Positions 1 through 6,388 of a DNA stretch of 10,061 nucleotides are shown in pieces. The stretch lies in contig LT642850.1 in the NCBI GenBank assembly GCA_900128585.1, forward strand, positions 1 to 10,061, read 5' to 3'. Origin of the DNA: Stramenopiles sp. TOSAG23-3. Its lineage: Eukaryota > Sar. Position numbers and translations under genes: made by a program. Under the pieces are notes generated by a model. It saw only the letters and a program-made list of their open reading frames with translations, did no database searches and was not told where the DNA came from. Numbering within the stretch: the stretch's first letter is position 1; each line of letters starts with the position of its first letter.

Positions 1-2
1 TT

Positions 3-752
3 TTGTTTTTTTATATTTATTTGCTGAAACAAATAGACCGGTTGCATGCCCATGGCGTTCTGCATTTGGACCTTAAGCCAGACAATATTACGATGAACGA
101 GCTTTGGGAGATTTGCATAATTGATTTTGGGCACGCACGGCCCATCACCGACCCGCGCTTGCCCACCTTAACCGCCTATGGGAGCCCGGGGTTCCGTGCG
201 CCGTACGACACTGGGGCCAGCGCGAAGTCGGACGTGTTTTCCCTTGGCATGGTGATGTACTGCATACTCACTAGCAGTGAGAACCCGTTTAGCCAAATTG
301 AGTTTTATAATGCAATCGGAAAGGCGTTGGAGGTAGGAATGGCCCAAGGCAAAGATGGAGAGAGCACGGAGGAGGCCGCCGGGGACTTTATTTTAAAAGT
401 TATAGCCAACCTGCAGAGTCACCTGCCGGTGGGGCACCCCCGCCGCCCGCGCATGCAAGTCAGCAAATCGGCAGCATCGCTGCTGGCTAGGATGGTATCG
501 AAGCGCCCGGTCGATCGTTTTACCATCAAAGAGACCCTGGCTCACAAATGGTTTGCAGAGGAAGAGAGCGATATACTGACGAACGAAGAATCATTTCGGG
601 CAGCCTTGCAGAGTGGTATTGGTAAAGTAGGGTTTTCTGTTAACCAATGCTTGACCGAGGAAACGAGTGAGGAACGGCTGCAGTTTCAGTCATGCACTGC
701 CAGTGTTTGCGAAAACGTAGAGGAACACCTGACCAAGAAGCGGAAGCGATAA
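3..752 (+). CDS. Protein kinase, C-terminal part (5' end outside window)
   Basis: Eukaryotic-type Ser/Thr protein kinase that would transfer phosphate from ATP to protein substrates. The N-lobe (glycine loop, VAIK lysine) lies beyond the left edge, and the frame is open there, so this is partial; the first codon shown is TTG and is not a start. Counting from it: helix-E/LH motif (residues 6-15), catalytic loop HLDLKPDN (21-28, catalytic Asp23), DFG (41-43), GSPGFRAPY in place of the usual TPGYRAPE (60-68), subdomain IX KSDVFSLG (75-82), subdomain XI Arg in RPVDRF, then an acidic tail ending in KKRKR, which could be a nuclear localisation signal. The HRD arginine is Leu and the APE glutamate is Tyr, but catalytic Asp, Lys, Asn and DFG are present, so activity is plausible. 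An intron acceptor (T-rich tract, then AG at 35-36) is possible, but upstream residues still align to helix E. Specific family not recognised. Confidence 0.88.
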   Translation: MFFYIYLLKQIDRLHAHGVLHLDLKPDNITMNELWEICIIDFGHARPITDPRLPTLTAYGSPGFRAPYDTGASAKSDVFSLGMVMYCILTSSENPFSQIEFYNAIGKALEVGMAQGKDGESTEEAAGDFILKVIANLQSHLPVGHPRRPRMQVSKSAASLLARMVSKRPVDRFTIKETLAHKWFAEEESDILTNEESFRAALQSGIGKVGFSVNQCLTEETSEERLQFQSCTASVCENVEEHLTKKRKR

Positions 753-767
753 AAATATGCGCAAATT

Positions 768-790
768 CTTATTTTAATAAAATTAATAAG
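768..790. terminator. Shared poly(A)-signal region between convergent genes
   Basis: The 61-bp gap between the kinase stop and the ankyrin-gene stop contains an imperfect palindrome beginning CTTATT and ending AATAAG. On the + strand it includes a perfect AATAAA (776-781), 23 nt after the kinase stop. On the - strand it includes ATTAAA (+ strand TTTAAT, 773-778), a known variant signal, about 35 nt past the ankyrin stop. One element may therefore serve both transcripts, whose 3' ends would overlap. Inferred from sequence only. Confidence 0.5.
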
Positions 791-813
791 AGGTATGATA
801 GTTAAAAATGTTT

Positions 814-1263
814 TTACAAACTGTTTAATTTTTCCTTCGATTTAATATACAGCGCAAGGTCGCAGCTTCCTACCGCGTATGCATCGTCCACGGGCGTGCA
901 GCCATCTTTGTCTTCGTGACTAGGATTCCACCCCGCTTCGATGAGCAGGAACGCGATTTCCGCCTGATCGAAGATTGCTGCGCGATGCAGTGCAGTGCTC
1001 TTGTATTTTTCAACGTCTTGAGGTCCAAATTCTATTGTCTCGTACTTTGGATCTGCCCAATCCCTTTGGTACTCTATGTTAGCATACGGGTCTCCCTTCT
1101 CTACATCAAATGGATCACGTACCAGCTCCCAACCTTTCGCCAGGGCTCCTTGAACCAAATTCGACTTTCCTTCACACGCTGCCCACCACAGCGCGTCATT
1201 CATATCATCTGTTGCCTTGTTTCCACGGACGGGAAACTTCTTCAGGTCTCGCTTCCCGGGCAT
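814..1263 (-). CDS. Small ankyrin-repeat protein
   Basis: A 149-residue protein with about three ankyrin repeats, likely a protein-binding module without enzymatic activity. First repeat about residues 22-46 (NDALWWAACEGKSNLV), then a roughly 40-residue insertion rich in Asp, Tyr and Pro (47-87). A clear repeat follows at 88-116, with the STALHRAA signature and FLLIEAGWNP, and a third at 118-147 (DGCTPVDDAYAVG). There is no signal peptide or membrane segment, so it is probably cytosolic or nuclear; the N-terminus is basic (GKRDLKK). The ATG at 1263 is chosen because it opens the frame just before the first repeat; a TATA-like stretch lies about 50 nt upstream. The gene converges on the kinase. 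The partner and pathway cannot be told from sequence. Nothing appears broken. Confidence 0.82.
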   Translation of the reverse strand: MPGKRDLKKFPVRGNKATDDMNDALWWAACEGKSNLVQGALAKGWELVRDPFDVEKGDPYANIEYQRDWADPKYETIEFGPQDVEKYKSTALHRAAIFDQAEIAFLLIEAGWNPSHEDKDGCTPVDDAYAVGSCDLALYIKSKEKLNSL

Positions 1264-1300
1264 TCTCCAAATTATGAATAGGCCAGAGCTAGACTATATC

Positions 1301-1318
1301 CGACGAAGTATGCATATA
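1301..1318 (-). promoter_or_regulatory. Candidate core promoter of the ankyrin gene
   Basis: On the - strand a TATATGCA stretch (+ strand 1311-1318) is followed 3 nt later by TTCGTCG (+ strand 1301-1307), about 38 nt upstream of the start codon at 1263. The same TTCGTCG heptamer follows the TATA box of the LRR gene. This is suggestive only; the motif was noticed after the fact. Confidence 0.3.
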
Positions 1319-1778
1319 CCAATTCTTTATTTTGCCAGTTAAATTTTAATTTTTAGCAATTATTATAATATATCAATAAACATGAGCACCAATAGCCGTT
1401 TTATTCCTTGTCATTATATTTTTGTTTTTTTAATTTTATTGGTATATAGTTTTAAAAAAAGATAATGCAATAATTAATAAATATATATTCTATGTTGTTG
1501 GAATTGTTGTTGCGTGTAGTTCATACATTCGTACTACTATATTAACACTACGGTACAGGTATGGAACCAGGTATAATATAATACCCCGTACGTTTACGGA
1601 ACGGTACGTTAGTTCAAATATTTATTAATATAATAGTGGTCCAGCTAATAAATATAAAAAAACAAAAAAAAAATATGATAATTTTTTAATAAATAACATA
1701 ATGGCATAATGTAGTAATAATAATATTTTTTATTATTGTCTATTATTATGATGATAATTATTATATGAGTGAATGGTG
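1319..1778. other. AT-rich intergenic DNA
   Basis: Very AT-rich, with homopolymer A and T runs and TAA/ATT-type low-complexity sequence (about 1700-1765). No open frame, RNA gene or transposon-like coding sequence is visible. A few GTAC-containing words at 1531-1610 resemble those of the denser cluster further right; CGGTACAGGTA at 1551-1561 recurs exactly at 1851-1861. Confidence 0.6.
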
Positions 1779-1906
1779 GTACGGGCACGGGTACGGTGTA
1801 CGGTACGGGCACCAAGGGATTTATACCGGTTCCTCGTACATAGTTCGAACCGGTACAGGTACCTGAAGGTACCTGGTATTATGCCTACCTTTGGTACCCA
1901 CGGTAC
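1779..1906. repeat. GTAC-rich degenerate repeat cluster
   Basis: Ten GTAC tetramers lie within 128 bp, in contexts such as GGTACGGGCAC (exact direct repeat at 1778-1788 and 1802-1812), CAGGTACCTG (perfect palindrome 1856-1865) and GGTACC (three copies). Four further GTAC words sit at 1531-1607. An ACCAGGTA at 1566-1573 is inverted relative to TACCTGGT at 1870-1877, enclosing about 312 bp. This could be a decayed minisatellite or a small non-autonomous element; no coding sequence is associated. It is richer in G+C than its surroundings. Confidence 0.55.
1824..1855. repeat. 9-bp perfect inverted repeat (hairpin)
   Basis: TACCGGTTC (1824-1832) is perfectly complementary to GAACCGGTA (1847-1855), with a 14-nt loop. 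It lies inside the GTAC-rich cluster and could form a hairpin or cruciform. No T-run follows and no gene ends here, so it is not a terminator. Confidence 0.6.
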
Positions 1907-1966
1907 GGATACCCAGGTAATGAATTATTTGTAATATTTCCTGTTAGTTGTTGTATACCGTGCACA

Positions 1967-1974
1967 TATAAATA
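1967..1974 (+). promoter_or_regulatory. TATA box of the LRR gene
   Basis: TATAAATA, a strong TATA-box match, 150 nt upstream of the LRR start codon. Transcription would then begin near 1995-2005, which gives a leader of roughly 120-130 nt containing two tiny upstream reading frames. A weaker AATAAAA stretch about 70 bp downstream (2039-2047) occupies the equivalent place in a duplicated copy of the module. Confidence 0.5.
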
Positions 1975-1982
1975 CACAAAAA

Positions 1983-1996
1983 TTCGTCGCAAAGTG
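1983..1996 (+). repeat. Promoter direct repeat, copy 1 (TTCGTCGCAAAGTG)
   Basis: Exact 14-bp direct repeat of 2053-2066, 70 bp apart, beginning 8 nt after the TATA box. The preceding A-rich/ACACAA context is also shared, so this looks like a tandem duplication of a larger piece and not of the 14-mer alone. Confidence 0.65.
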
Positions 1997-2004
1997 TGTG
2001 TAAT

Positions 2005-2022
2005 ATGAATTATAACTTTTAA
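2005..2022 (+). promoter_or_regulatory. Upstream ORF 1 in LRR leader
   Basis: A five-codon ATG-to-TAA frame (MNYNF) located just after the first 14-bp repeat. Whether it is transcribed depends on the true start site, which is near here. If in the leader it could reduce initiation at the main ATG. Confidence 0.25.
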
Positions 2023-2052
2023 CCAACCTTGAGAAAAAGAATAAAACACAAT

Positions 2053-2066
2053 TTCGTCGCAAAGTG
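2053..2066 (+). repeat. Promoter direct repeat, copy 2 (TTCGTCGCAAAGTG)
   Basis: Exact copy of 1983-1996, ending 58 nt before the LRR start codon. It is preceded by AATAAAACACAAT, which resembles the TATA-plus-ACACAA context of copy 1 with small gaps. It may be an alternative promoter or a leader element. Confidence 0.65.
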
Positions 2067-2072
2067 GGTTCA

Positions 2073-2096
2073 ATGTACAAAATAACCGTAGAATAA
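2073..2096 (+). promoter_or_regulatory. Upstream ORF 2 in LRR leader
   Basis: A seven-codon ATG-to-TAA frame (MYKITVE) following the second 14-bp repeat and ending 28 nt before the main ATG. If the TATA box at 1967 is used, this uORF is in the mRNA and could modulate translation of the LRR protein by reinitiation or leaky scanning. Confidence 0.35.
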
Positions 2097-2124
2097 ACTG
2101 GTATAGTAGACGAGGTTCCATATT

Positions 2125-5100
2125 ATGGAGGACCCCACGGAAGACCAGAATGACCGGGAATTAAAGGGCACGTTCGTGTTCGAACTAGACCATGACAATG
2201 CCACTCTAAATCCGCTAAGGGACATAAACAAGGCTATAGAAACACGACAAAACCGGCGCACGGTAACGCCAGTTTCGGGGTCGTTTGTTTACCAGCTTCC
2301 ATTGACCGCGTTAGGGCTTAGTATTTGTTTTGTACTCACAACGGTGCTTGGAATTTTTATAGCAAAGGGCGAAGGCAAAGTAAAGACTTTGTGTGGAGAA
2401 AGTACGCACGGAGGTATTATTGACTCCTTCATTTCAAATCGTACGATCTTAGAATTAGAATTCCTTGTCATAAATTTTGCAGTAGGGCATTTTGTGGTGC
2501 TACGATTTCGAACAAAACAAGGTAAACCGGGGATCAAAAGACGTTTTGTTGCATTGGTACTGCTCATGGTAGGGGTGCTTGCCATTATAGAATTGGTGAG
2601 TCCGAACCCGGAAGAAACCCATCAACCAGCATCTATGTCGTCGGAAATGCAACGAAACGGTTGCAAACTGTACACCCGGGGATACCCAGAGTCGATAAGT
2701 AAGAGATTGTTCTTGTTGATGAACATTACTTGCCCTGCCATTGCAAATTCTGGGGCATTTCATATGTTGGACCCCGATCTTGAAGGAACAGGGATTGGTT
2801 TGGAGGAAATCATAGGGGCACTAGACGGCGCCCTGTTGGTTTTAAAAGCGTATTTCCCTTCCGACTTTCCTGTTGCAACTGTTGCATGCCAGGCTTCATT
2901 TCCAAAGTGCGAGCCCGTAAACTGCACTGCCCGTCCTCGTTGTAATTTGCTGCAGCCCAGTAGATATTACCCACAACATAATTGGTACAATTTGTCCTAC
3001 GAACGCCGGAAGGAATTAAGAGATGGTGACTTAAAACCAGCAAGATTGGAGGAATTGTTAGAGGCCGCCCCAAAATTTGTTGCTGACAAAAAATTGGCAG
3101 CCTTGCATGTAGCATTTATGAGAAACTTGTTGGACGAAACGGACGTGCCCTTTCGGACAGAGTGGTATTCTCTAGGTAATAGTAGTACATGCATCGCGGA
3201 GAGGGCATCCGGGCGCTGTCACTATGCCTTTAATAGTTCTGACCCGTTAGGAAACACCAAGTGCTCGGCAAATCTTTCACAGCTTTCTGATTGGCGTGCA
3301 GTGCGTACAGTAGCATTTATTAATGCCGTTGTTCTCATGGTGTGTTTCTTTATCTTTTTAGCACAAGGACACAAGGTCGTTTATTACTCGGTAGAACGCA
3401 CCACCTCTGCTGCGCTGAAAGTGAGCGTAGCACAGTTCACAATATTTGCATCCGTTCTATTTTCTTCCAGCTTGGCGATTTATGGAGGAACCCTGTTGCA
3501 GGGCTATAATGGAACGGGCTTGTTGTTTTCTTATATCTATTTCGCTGTTTCGACGGGTATATGCTATTCATCTGGGTTTCTTATCAAGCCTACTAGACAC
3601 ATGCAATATTCATCCCTATGGGAACAAGTAGAGTTCCTGAAGCCCATCATGCTGCGTTTGAGAAACCATCAGTACCTCCAGTACTGCTGGACGTGTTTCA
3701 ATCCGCAGAACCCGCAATACGTGTACAGGGTTCTGCTGTTTGAAGCCGTCGAGGTTGGGTTACAAATAGGTGCACTCTTGTCCCCGCAATCCTTGAATGG
3801 GGATATTGTTCTGACCTCCGTCATTGTTATCTTTCTCAACGCATTTGCAACGGCGATGATTTTGCAATTTTTCAGAACCTCCCCGAATAGGGTGGTCATG
3901 CTAATCACCGTTGAAGTCATTTGTGACGCCTACTTTATGCTGAATGGTATCTTGCGTTTGCAGTCCAATGCAAACCTATCATTTCTTGAGCATTTGGCGC
4001 TGATTAAGCCTGTGGCTACGATCAATTTGGATTTATACGACTTGTACTCAGTTCTGCAAATTGACAAATACGAAGTAGAGGGCAGGACAACGCGGTTTTC
4101 GGTGATGAAAGCGCGCGTGCGTAAATGCCGGTTAGCGGACATTGCGGCCCGCTGGGATCGAATTTTGTTAGTATGGCTAAGTCCAGTCCTACTTCTCATA
4201 TTTGCGGTCATAACGGCACTTCGATACCAAGCCGTGGTTACAAAATGTACTCAAAAAGTCGGCGACATTGCCCTCTGTGCTACCGAGAAATACTACTTCA
4301 ATGTATCCGGCGGCATATTAGGAACACCACTTTGTAACTTTGAACAGGTCTCTTCGCTGCAATGCGATGGTTCAAATGTACACTACATACCCGATAATGC
4401 TGGGCAGTATTTTCCAGCAGTAGAGTCTATTCATTTGCAAAACAACCCACGGTTGACGCACCTCCCAACAACATTTACAAGTGGCAATCTGATGGCATTG
4501 AAAATTATTGATGTGTCCCATACAAATGTACAGAATTTTCCATATGGGTTGGCGACATCAAGGACACTTAGGGAAATCCATGTAAAATCATCTCCAGTAT
4601 CAATCAGAATGTCTTGGCACAATCATGGCATTCATTCGCTGTCTTTACCACCAGCATTTATTGAAGCATTTCAAATGACGCTGAAGACGTTAAACTTGAG
4701 CAGCAACAACATAACTGAGTTTCCCCGTCAACTTTGTCAATTTTTAGCCTTAGAGAAATTGGATGTGTCCAGGAACCATCTAAGGTCGCTACAGGATAAC
4801 AGCGGTCTGTGTAATGCAATGATGAACTTTGAAAACCTACATGTTCTGCAAGCAGTCGCAAACAACATCACTAGTCTTGCTGTTTGGAAAAGAAGTAGTT
4901 GTGCCACGTCTGACAGGACTGTAGAACTCCATGCTGAACGTAATCCTCTGGAAATGTTGAGACTCGTTGGGATAAAAGATGCGGTAGCAGTTCAAAAGTG
5001 CATCAGAAGCATAATCGTACCGCCAAACACATTTAAAACTCTCTTATTTCATTCATGTTTACTTGACAACTCATATCAGCTACAGCCTTGGGCACCCTCA

Positions 5101-5778
5101 ATGAAAGGCTTGAAAATTCTGCAAGCTACCGGGAGCCGTATTGGCGGTGATTTACGCACATTTTCTACTTTGACTAAACTGGAACATTTGCAGGTCTTTG
5201 GTTGCGGTATTATGGGTACATTGGGCCCATTGCATCCCCTCACAGCACTGACACTATTGTCATTGGGCGCTAATTATTTTCATGGTCCCATAACAACTTT
5301 GAGGCATTTGACCAACCTCAAAATCATTCGCCTTGTCAAAAATAAGCTGAATGGAAGCCTGGAAGCTATCCAAGGATTGAACAATTTAATGGATGTTGCA
5401 CTTACGGAAAATAAATTTTCTGGAAAAATAGATTTCTTGAACAATTTGACTAGATTACACTACTTGGGTATGGCCAATAACTGCCTGACAGGAACGTTGC
5501 AAGGGCTGACTAGAATGGAGCGTTTGGTTGAGCTCATTTTGAACGATAACATGTTTTATGGATCTGTTGGTTATCTAGGAACACTATCCCAATTGGTGTT
5601 TCTCAATCTGCGAAACAATGTTATGAATGGGTCGCTTGGGGCACTACAAAATCTGTCGAATTTGGAGACACTAGATGTGAGAAGTAATCGCTTTACAGGG
5701 TCAATACAGAATCTGTCAAAATTACCAAAGCTGAAAAACTTGCTAAGTAGTGGAAACCAGTTCAGTGGTGGCGTTTAA
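2125..5778 (+). CDS. Polytopic membrane protein with C-terminal LRR ectodomain
   Basis: A 1217-residue receptor-like protein in one intron-free frame. Cytosolic, charged N-terminus (1-50); hydrophobic segments near 57-80, 108-127 and 140-158; a Cys-rich loop (160-392: Cys at 180, 203, 255, 262, 267, 273, 356, 365, 380) with several N-glycosylation sequons; further segments near 393-413, 432-455, 464-484, 534-552, 560-582, 588-610 and 679-698. From about 730 comes an LRR region: a Cys-containing cap (C737, C747), irregular repeats, then at least six 23-residue plant/bacterial-style repeats (about 1062-1217) with L-x-x-N-x-L-x-G-x-I/L. Sequons in the LRRs imply an outside or lumenal location; ten segments would put it inside, so one helix is probably mis-called. 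No kinase, TIR or other signalling domain is visible. It ends mid-repeat without a C-cap, and LRR-like sequence follows in another frame. Likely ligand recognition or adhesion at a membrane; function not known. Confidence 0.85.
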   Translation: MEDPTEDQNDRELKGTFVFELDHDNATLNPLRDINKAIETRQNRRTVTPVSGSFVYQLPLTALGLSICFVLTTVLGIFIAKGEGKVKTLCGESTHGGIIDSFISNRTILELEFLVINFAVGHFVVLRFRTKQGKPGIKRRFVALVLLMVGVLAIIELVSPNPEETHQPASMSSEMQRNGCKLYTRGYPESISKRLFLLMNITCPAIANSGAFHMLDPDLEGTGIGLEEIIGALDGALLVLKAYFPSDFPVATVACQASFPKCEPVNCTARPRCNLLQPSRYYPQHNWYNLSYERRKELRDGDLKPARLEELLEAAPKFVADKKLAALHVAFMRNLLDETDVPFRTEWYSLGNSSTCIAERASGRCHYAFNSSDPLGNTKCSANLSQLSDWRAVRTVAFINAVVLMVCFFIFLAQGHKVVYYSVERTTSAALKVSVAQFTIFASVLFSSSLAIYGGTLLQGYNGTGLLFSYIYFAVSTGICYSSGFLIKPTRHMQYSSLWEQVEFLKPIMLRLRNHQYLQYCWTCFNPQNPQYVYRVLLFEAVEVGLQIGALLSPQSLNGDIVLTSVIVIFLNAFATAMILQFFRTSPNRVVMLITVEVICDAYFMLNGILRLQSNANLSFLEHLALIKPVATINLDLYDLYSVLQIDKYEVEGRTTRFSVMKARVRKCRLADIAARWDRILLVWLSPVLLLIFAVITALRYQAVVTKCTQKVGDIALCATEKYYFNVSGGILGTPLCNFEQVSSLQCDGSNVHYIPDNAGQYFPAVESIHLQNNPRLTHLPTTFTSGNLMALKIIDVSHTNVQNFPYGLATSRTLREIHVKSSPVSIRMSWHNHGIHSLSLPPAFIEAFQMTLKTLNLSSNNITEFPRQLCQFLALEKLDVSRNHLRSLQDNSGLCNAMMNFENLHVLQAVANNITSLAVWKRSSCATSDRTVELHAERNPLEMLRLVGIKDAVAVQKCIRSIIVPPNTFKTLLFHSCLLDNSYQLQPWAPSMKGLKILQATGSRIGGDLRTFSTLTKLEHLQVFGCGIMGTLGPLHPLTALTLLSLGANYFHGPITTLRHLTNLKIIRLVKNKLNGSLEAIQGLNNLMDVALTENKFSGKIDFLNNLTRLHYLGMANNCLTGTLQGLTRMERLVELILNDNMFYGSVGYLGTLSQLVFLNLRNNVMNGSLGALQNLSNLETLDVRSNRFTGSIQNLSKLPKLKNLLSSGNQFSGGV

Positions 5779-5827
5779 AAATCTAGTAAAAATCGATTTT
5801 GTATTTAACGCCGTTGCTTGGAAAATC
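5774..5827 (+). pseudogene. LRR-like repeat in +1 frame past the stop (probable lost C-terminus)
   Basis: Immediately over the LRR stop, the +1 frame reads FKNLVKIDFVFNAVAWKI. It places F, L, I, F, N, V and I at positions 1, 4, 7, 9, 12, 14 and 18, exactly where the preceding 23-residue repeats have L, L, L, L/V, N, L/F and I/L; only the usual Gly16 is Trp. The previous repeat stops at its position 18, so about five residues plus a frame are missing, as after a small deletion. The frame stays open to a TGA at 5864-5866. An alternative is a +1 frameshift at GTT-TAA, but the missing spacer residues favour mutation. Confidence 0.4.
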
Positions 5828-5889
5828 ACACAAGGTTTGAGTTATCTATGGGTGAGACATCGGTGAAAGAAGTTGAACGTAAACCCTAA

Positions 5890-6005
5890 ATGGACAGGAA
5901 AGAGAAGCAGATTCATTTTCGCGGTACATGAGGAAGATAATTTAAAGTCATATTTAGTATCATTTTTAAATACAATATTTTAACCACCGCCAGTATTTTG
6001 TTTTT
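5890..6005 (+). repeat. Degenerate direct repeat, copy 1
   Basis: Resembles 6040-6160 with an offset of about 145-156 bp. Shared words include ATGGACA, AGATTCA/GATTCA-TTTCG, AGGAAGATAATT and CAATATTTTA, in the same order with small gaps. Translated from its ATG it begins MDRKEKQIHFR but hits a stop after 13 codons. Confidence 0.5.
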
Positions 6006-6019
6006 TAAAAAAAGATAAA

Positions 6020-6025
6020 ATTAAA
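6020..6025 (+). terminator. Candidate poly(A) signal for the LRR gene
   Basis: ATTAAA, about 240 nt after the LRR stop. No AATAAA is seen on the + strand closer to the stop, so the 3' end of this transcript is poorly defined. Confidence 0.2.
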
Positions 6026-6039
6026 CTAGGAGGCTTTTC

Positions 6040-6160
6040 ATGGACAAAATGAGCAGAGAGATTCAATTTCGTCTGGTAATTAAGAGGAAGATAATTCGCG
6101 GTGTACTTAAAAACAGCCAATATTTTAGTTTTTTTAAAATAACAGCCATTGTTTTGTTAT
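6040..6160 (+). repeat. Degenerate direct repeat, copy 2
   Basis: Partner of 5890-6005. ATG and GATTCA-TTTCG keep an exact 150-bp offset, then indels shift the alignment by a few bases. This copy has lost no frame: its ATG opens an 82-codon reading frame. The copies are diverged enough to be an old duplication. Confidence 0.5.
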
Positions 6161-6288
6161 TTAACTTTATTCCCACGCTGCCTCCACCGCTCCTAACCCC
6201 CTCACAGCTTGATAAATGCTACGTCGAGGGCGTTTTAGTCCGCCGCGTACAGGCCGGCGCTTGGGTCGACGTGCACAACGCCCCATAG
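6040..6288 (+). CDS. Small hypothetical ORF (82 aa), doubtful
   Basis: Frame starting MDKMSREIQFR, basic for its first 30 residues, then a hydrophobic stretch (about residues 48-63, ITAIVLLFNFIP) and a Pro-rich turn, then a tail containing LDKCYVEGVLVRR. It lies between two convergent genes. The only support is that the N-terminal peptide resembles the upstream repeat (MDRKEKQIHFR) and that the tail lies in a GC-rich islet. The second half overlaps the likely 3' UTR of the CHMP5 gene on the other strand. It could equally be non-coding. Confidence 0.2.
   Translation: MDKMSREIQFRLVIKRKIIRGVLKNSQYFSFFKITAIVLLFNFIPTLPPPLLTPSQLDKCYVEGVLVRRVQAGAWVDVHNAP
6166..6171 (-). terminator. Candidate poly(A) signal for CHMP5 gene
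   Basis: AATAAA on the - strand (TTTATT on +), about 218 nt past the CHMP5 stop. If used, the 3' UTR would include the GC-rich islet at 6171-6300. Confidence 0.3.
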
Positions 6289-6300
6289 AGAGCACATCCT
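6171..6300. other. GC-rich islet between convergent genes
   Basis: About 130 bp clearly richer in G+C than the AT-rich DNA on its left. On the - strand it holds a 39-codon frame (6167-6286) with 12 Arg/Lys residues; on the + strand it is the tail of the 82-codon frame. It could be 3' UTR structure, a tiny gene or a remnant of coding sequence. I recognise none of these peptides. Confidence 0.35.
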
Positions 6301-6388
6301 GCGCAAAGAATTTAACGCACCTTAAAGAAAATTACAATGTGTTCGAATTTTTCCAAACTTCTTTTGTTCTCCTCTTCTTTTTGGATTT

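Noticed and set aside
1839-1856. tRNA T-arm/B-box-like word AGTTCGAACC
   Set aside because: The flanking bases do not form a 5-bp T-stem, and no acceptor stem, D-arm or anticodon arm is found around it. The word belongs to the GAACCGGT hairpin.
5881-5890. Telomere/telo-box-like AAACCCTAAA
   Set aside because: A single isolated copy with no tandem repeats; expected occasionally in AT-rich DNA.
6020-6042. Shine-Dalgarno-like AGGAGG before the ATG at 6040
   Set aside because: The neighbouring genes are clearly eukaryotic, so a bacterial ribosome-binding site has no meaning here.
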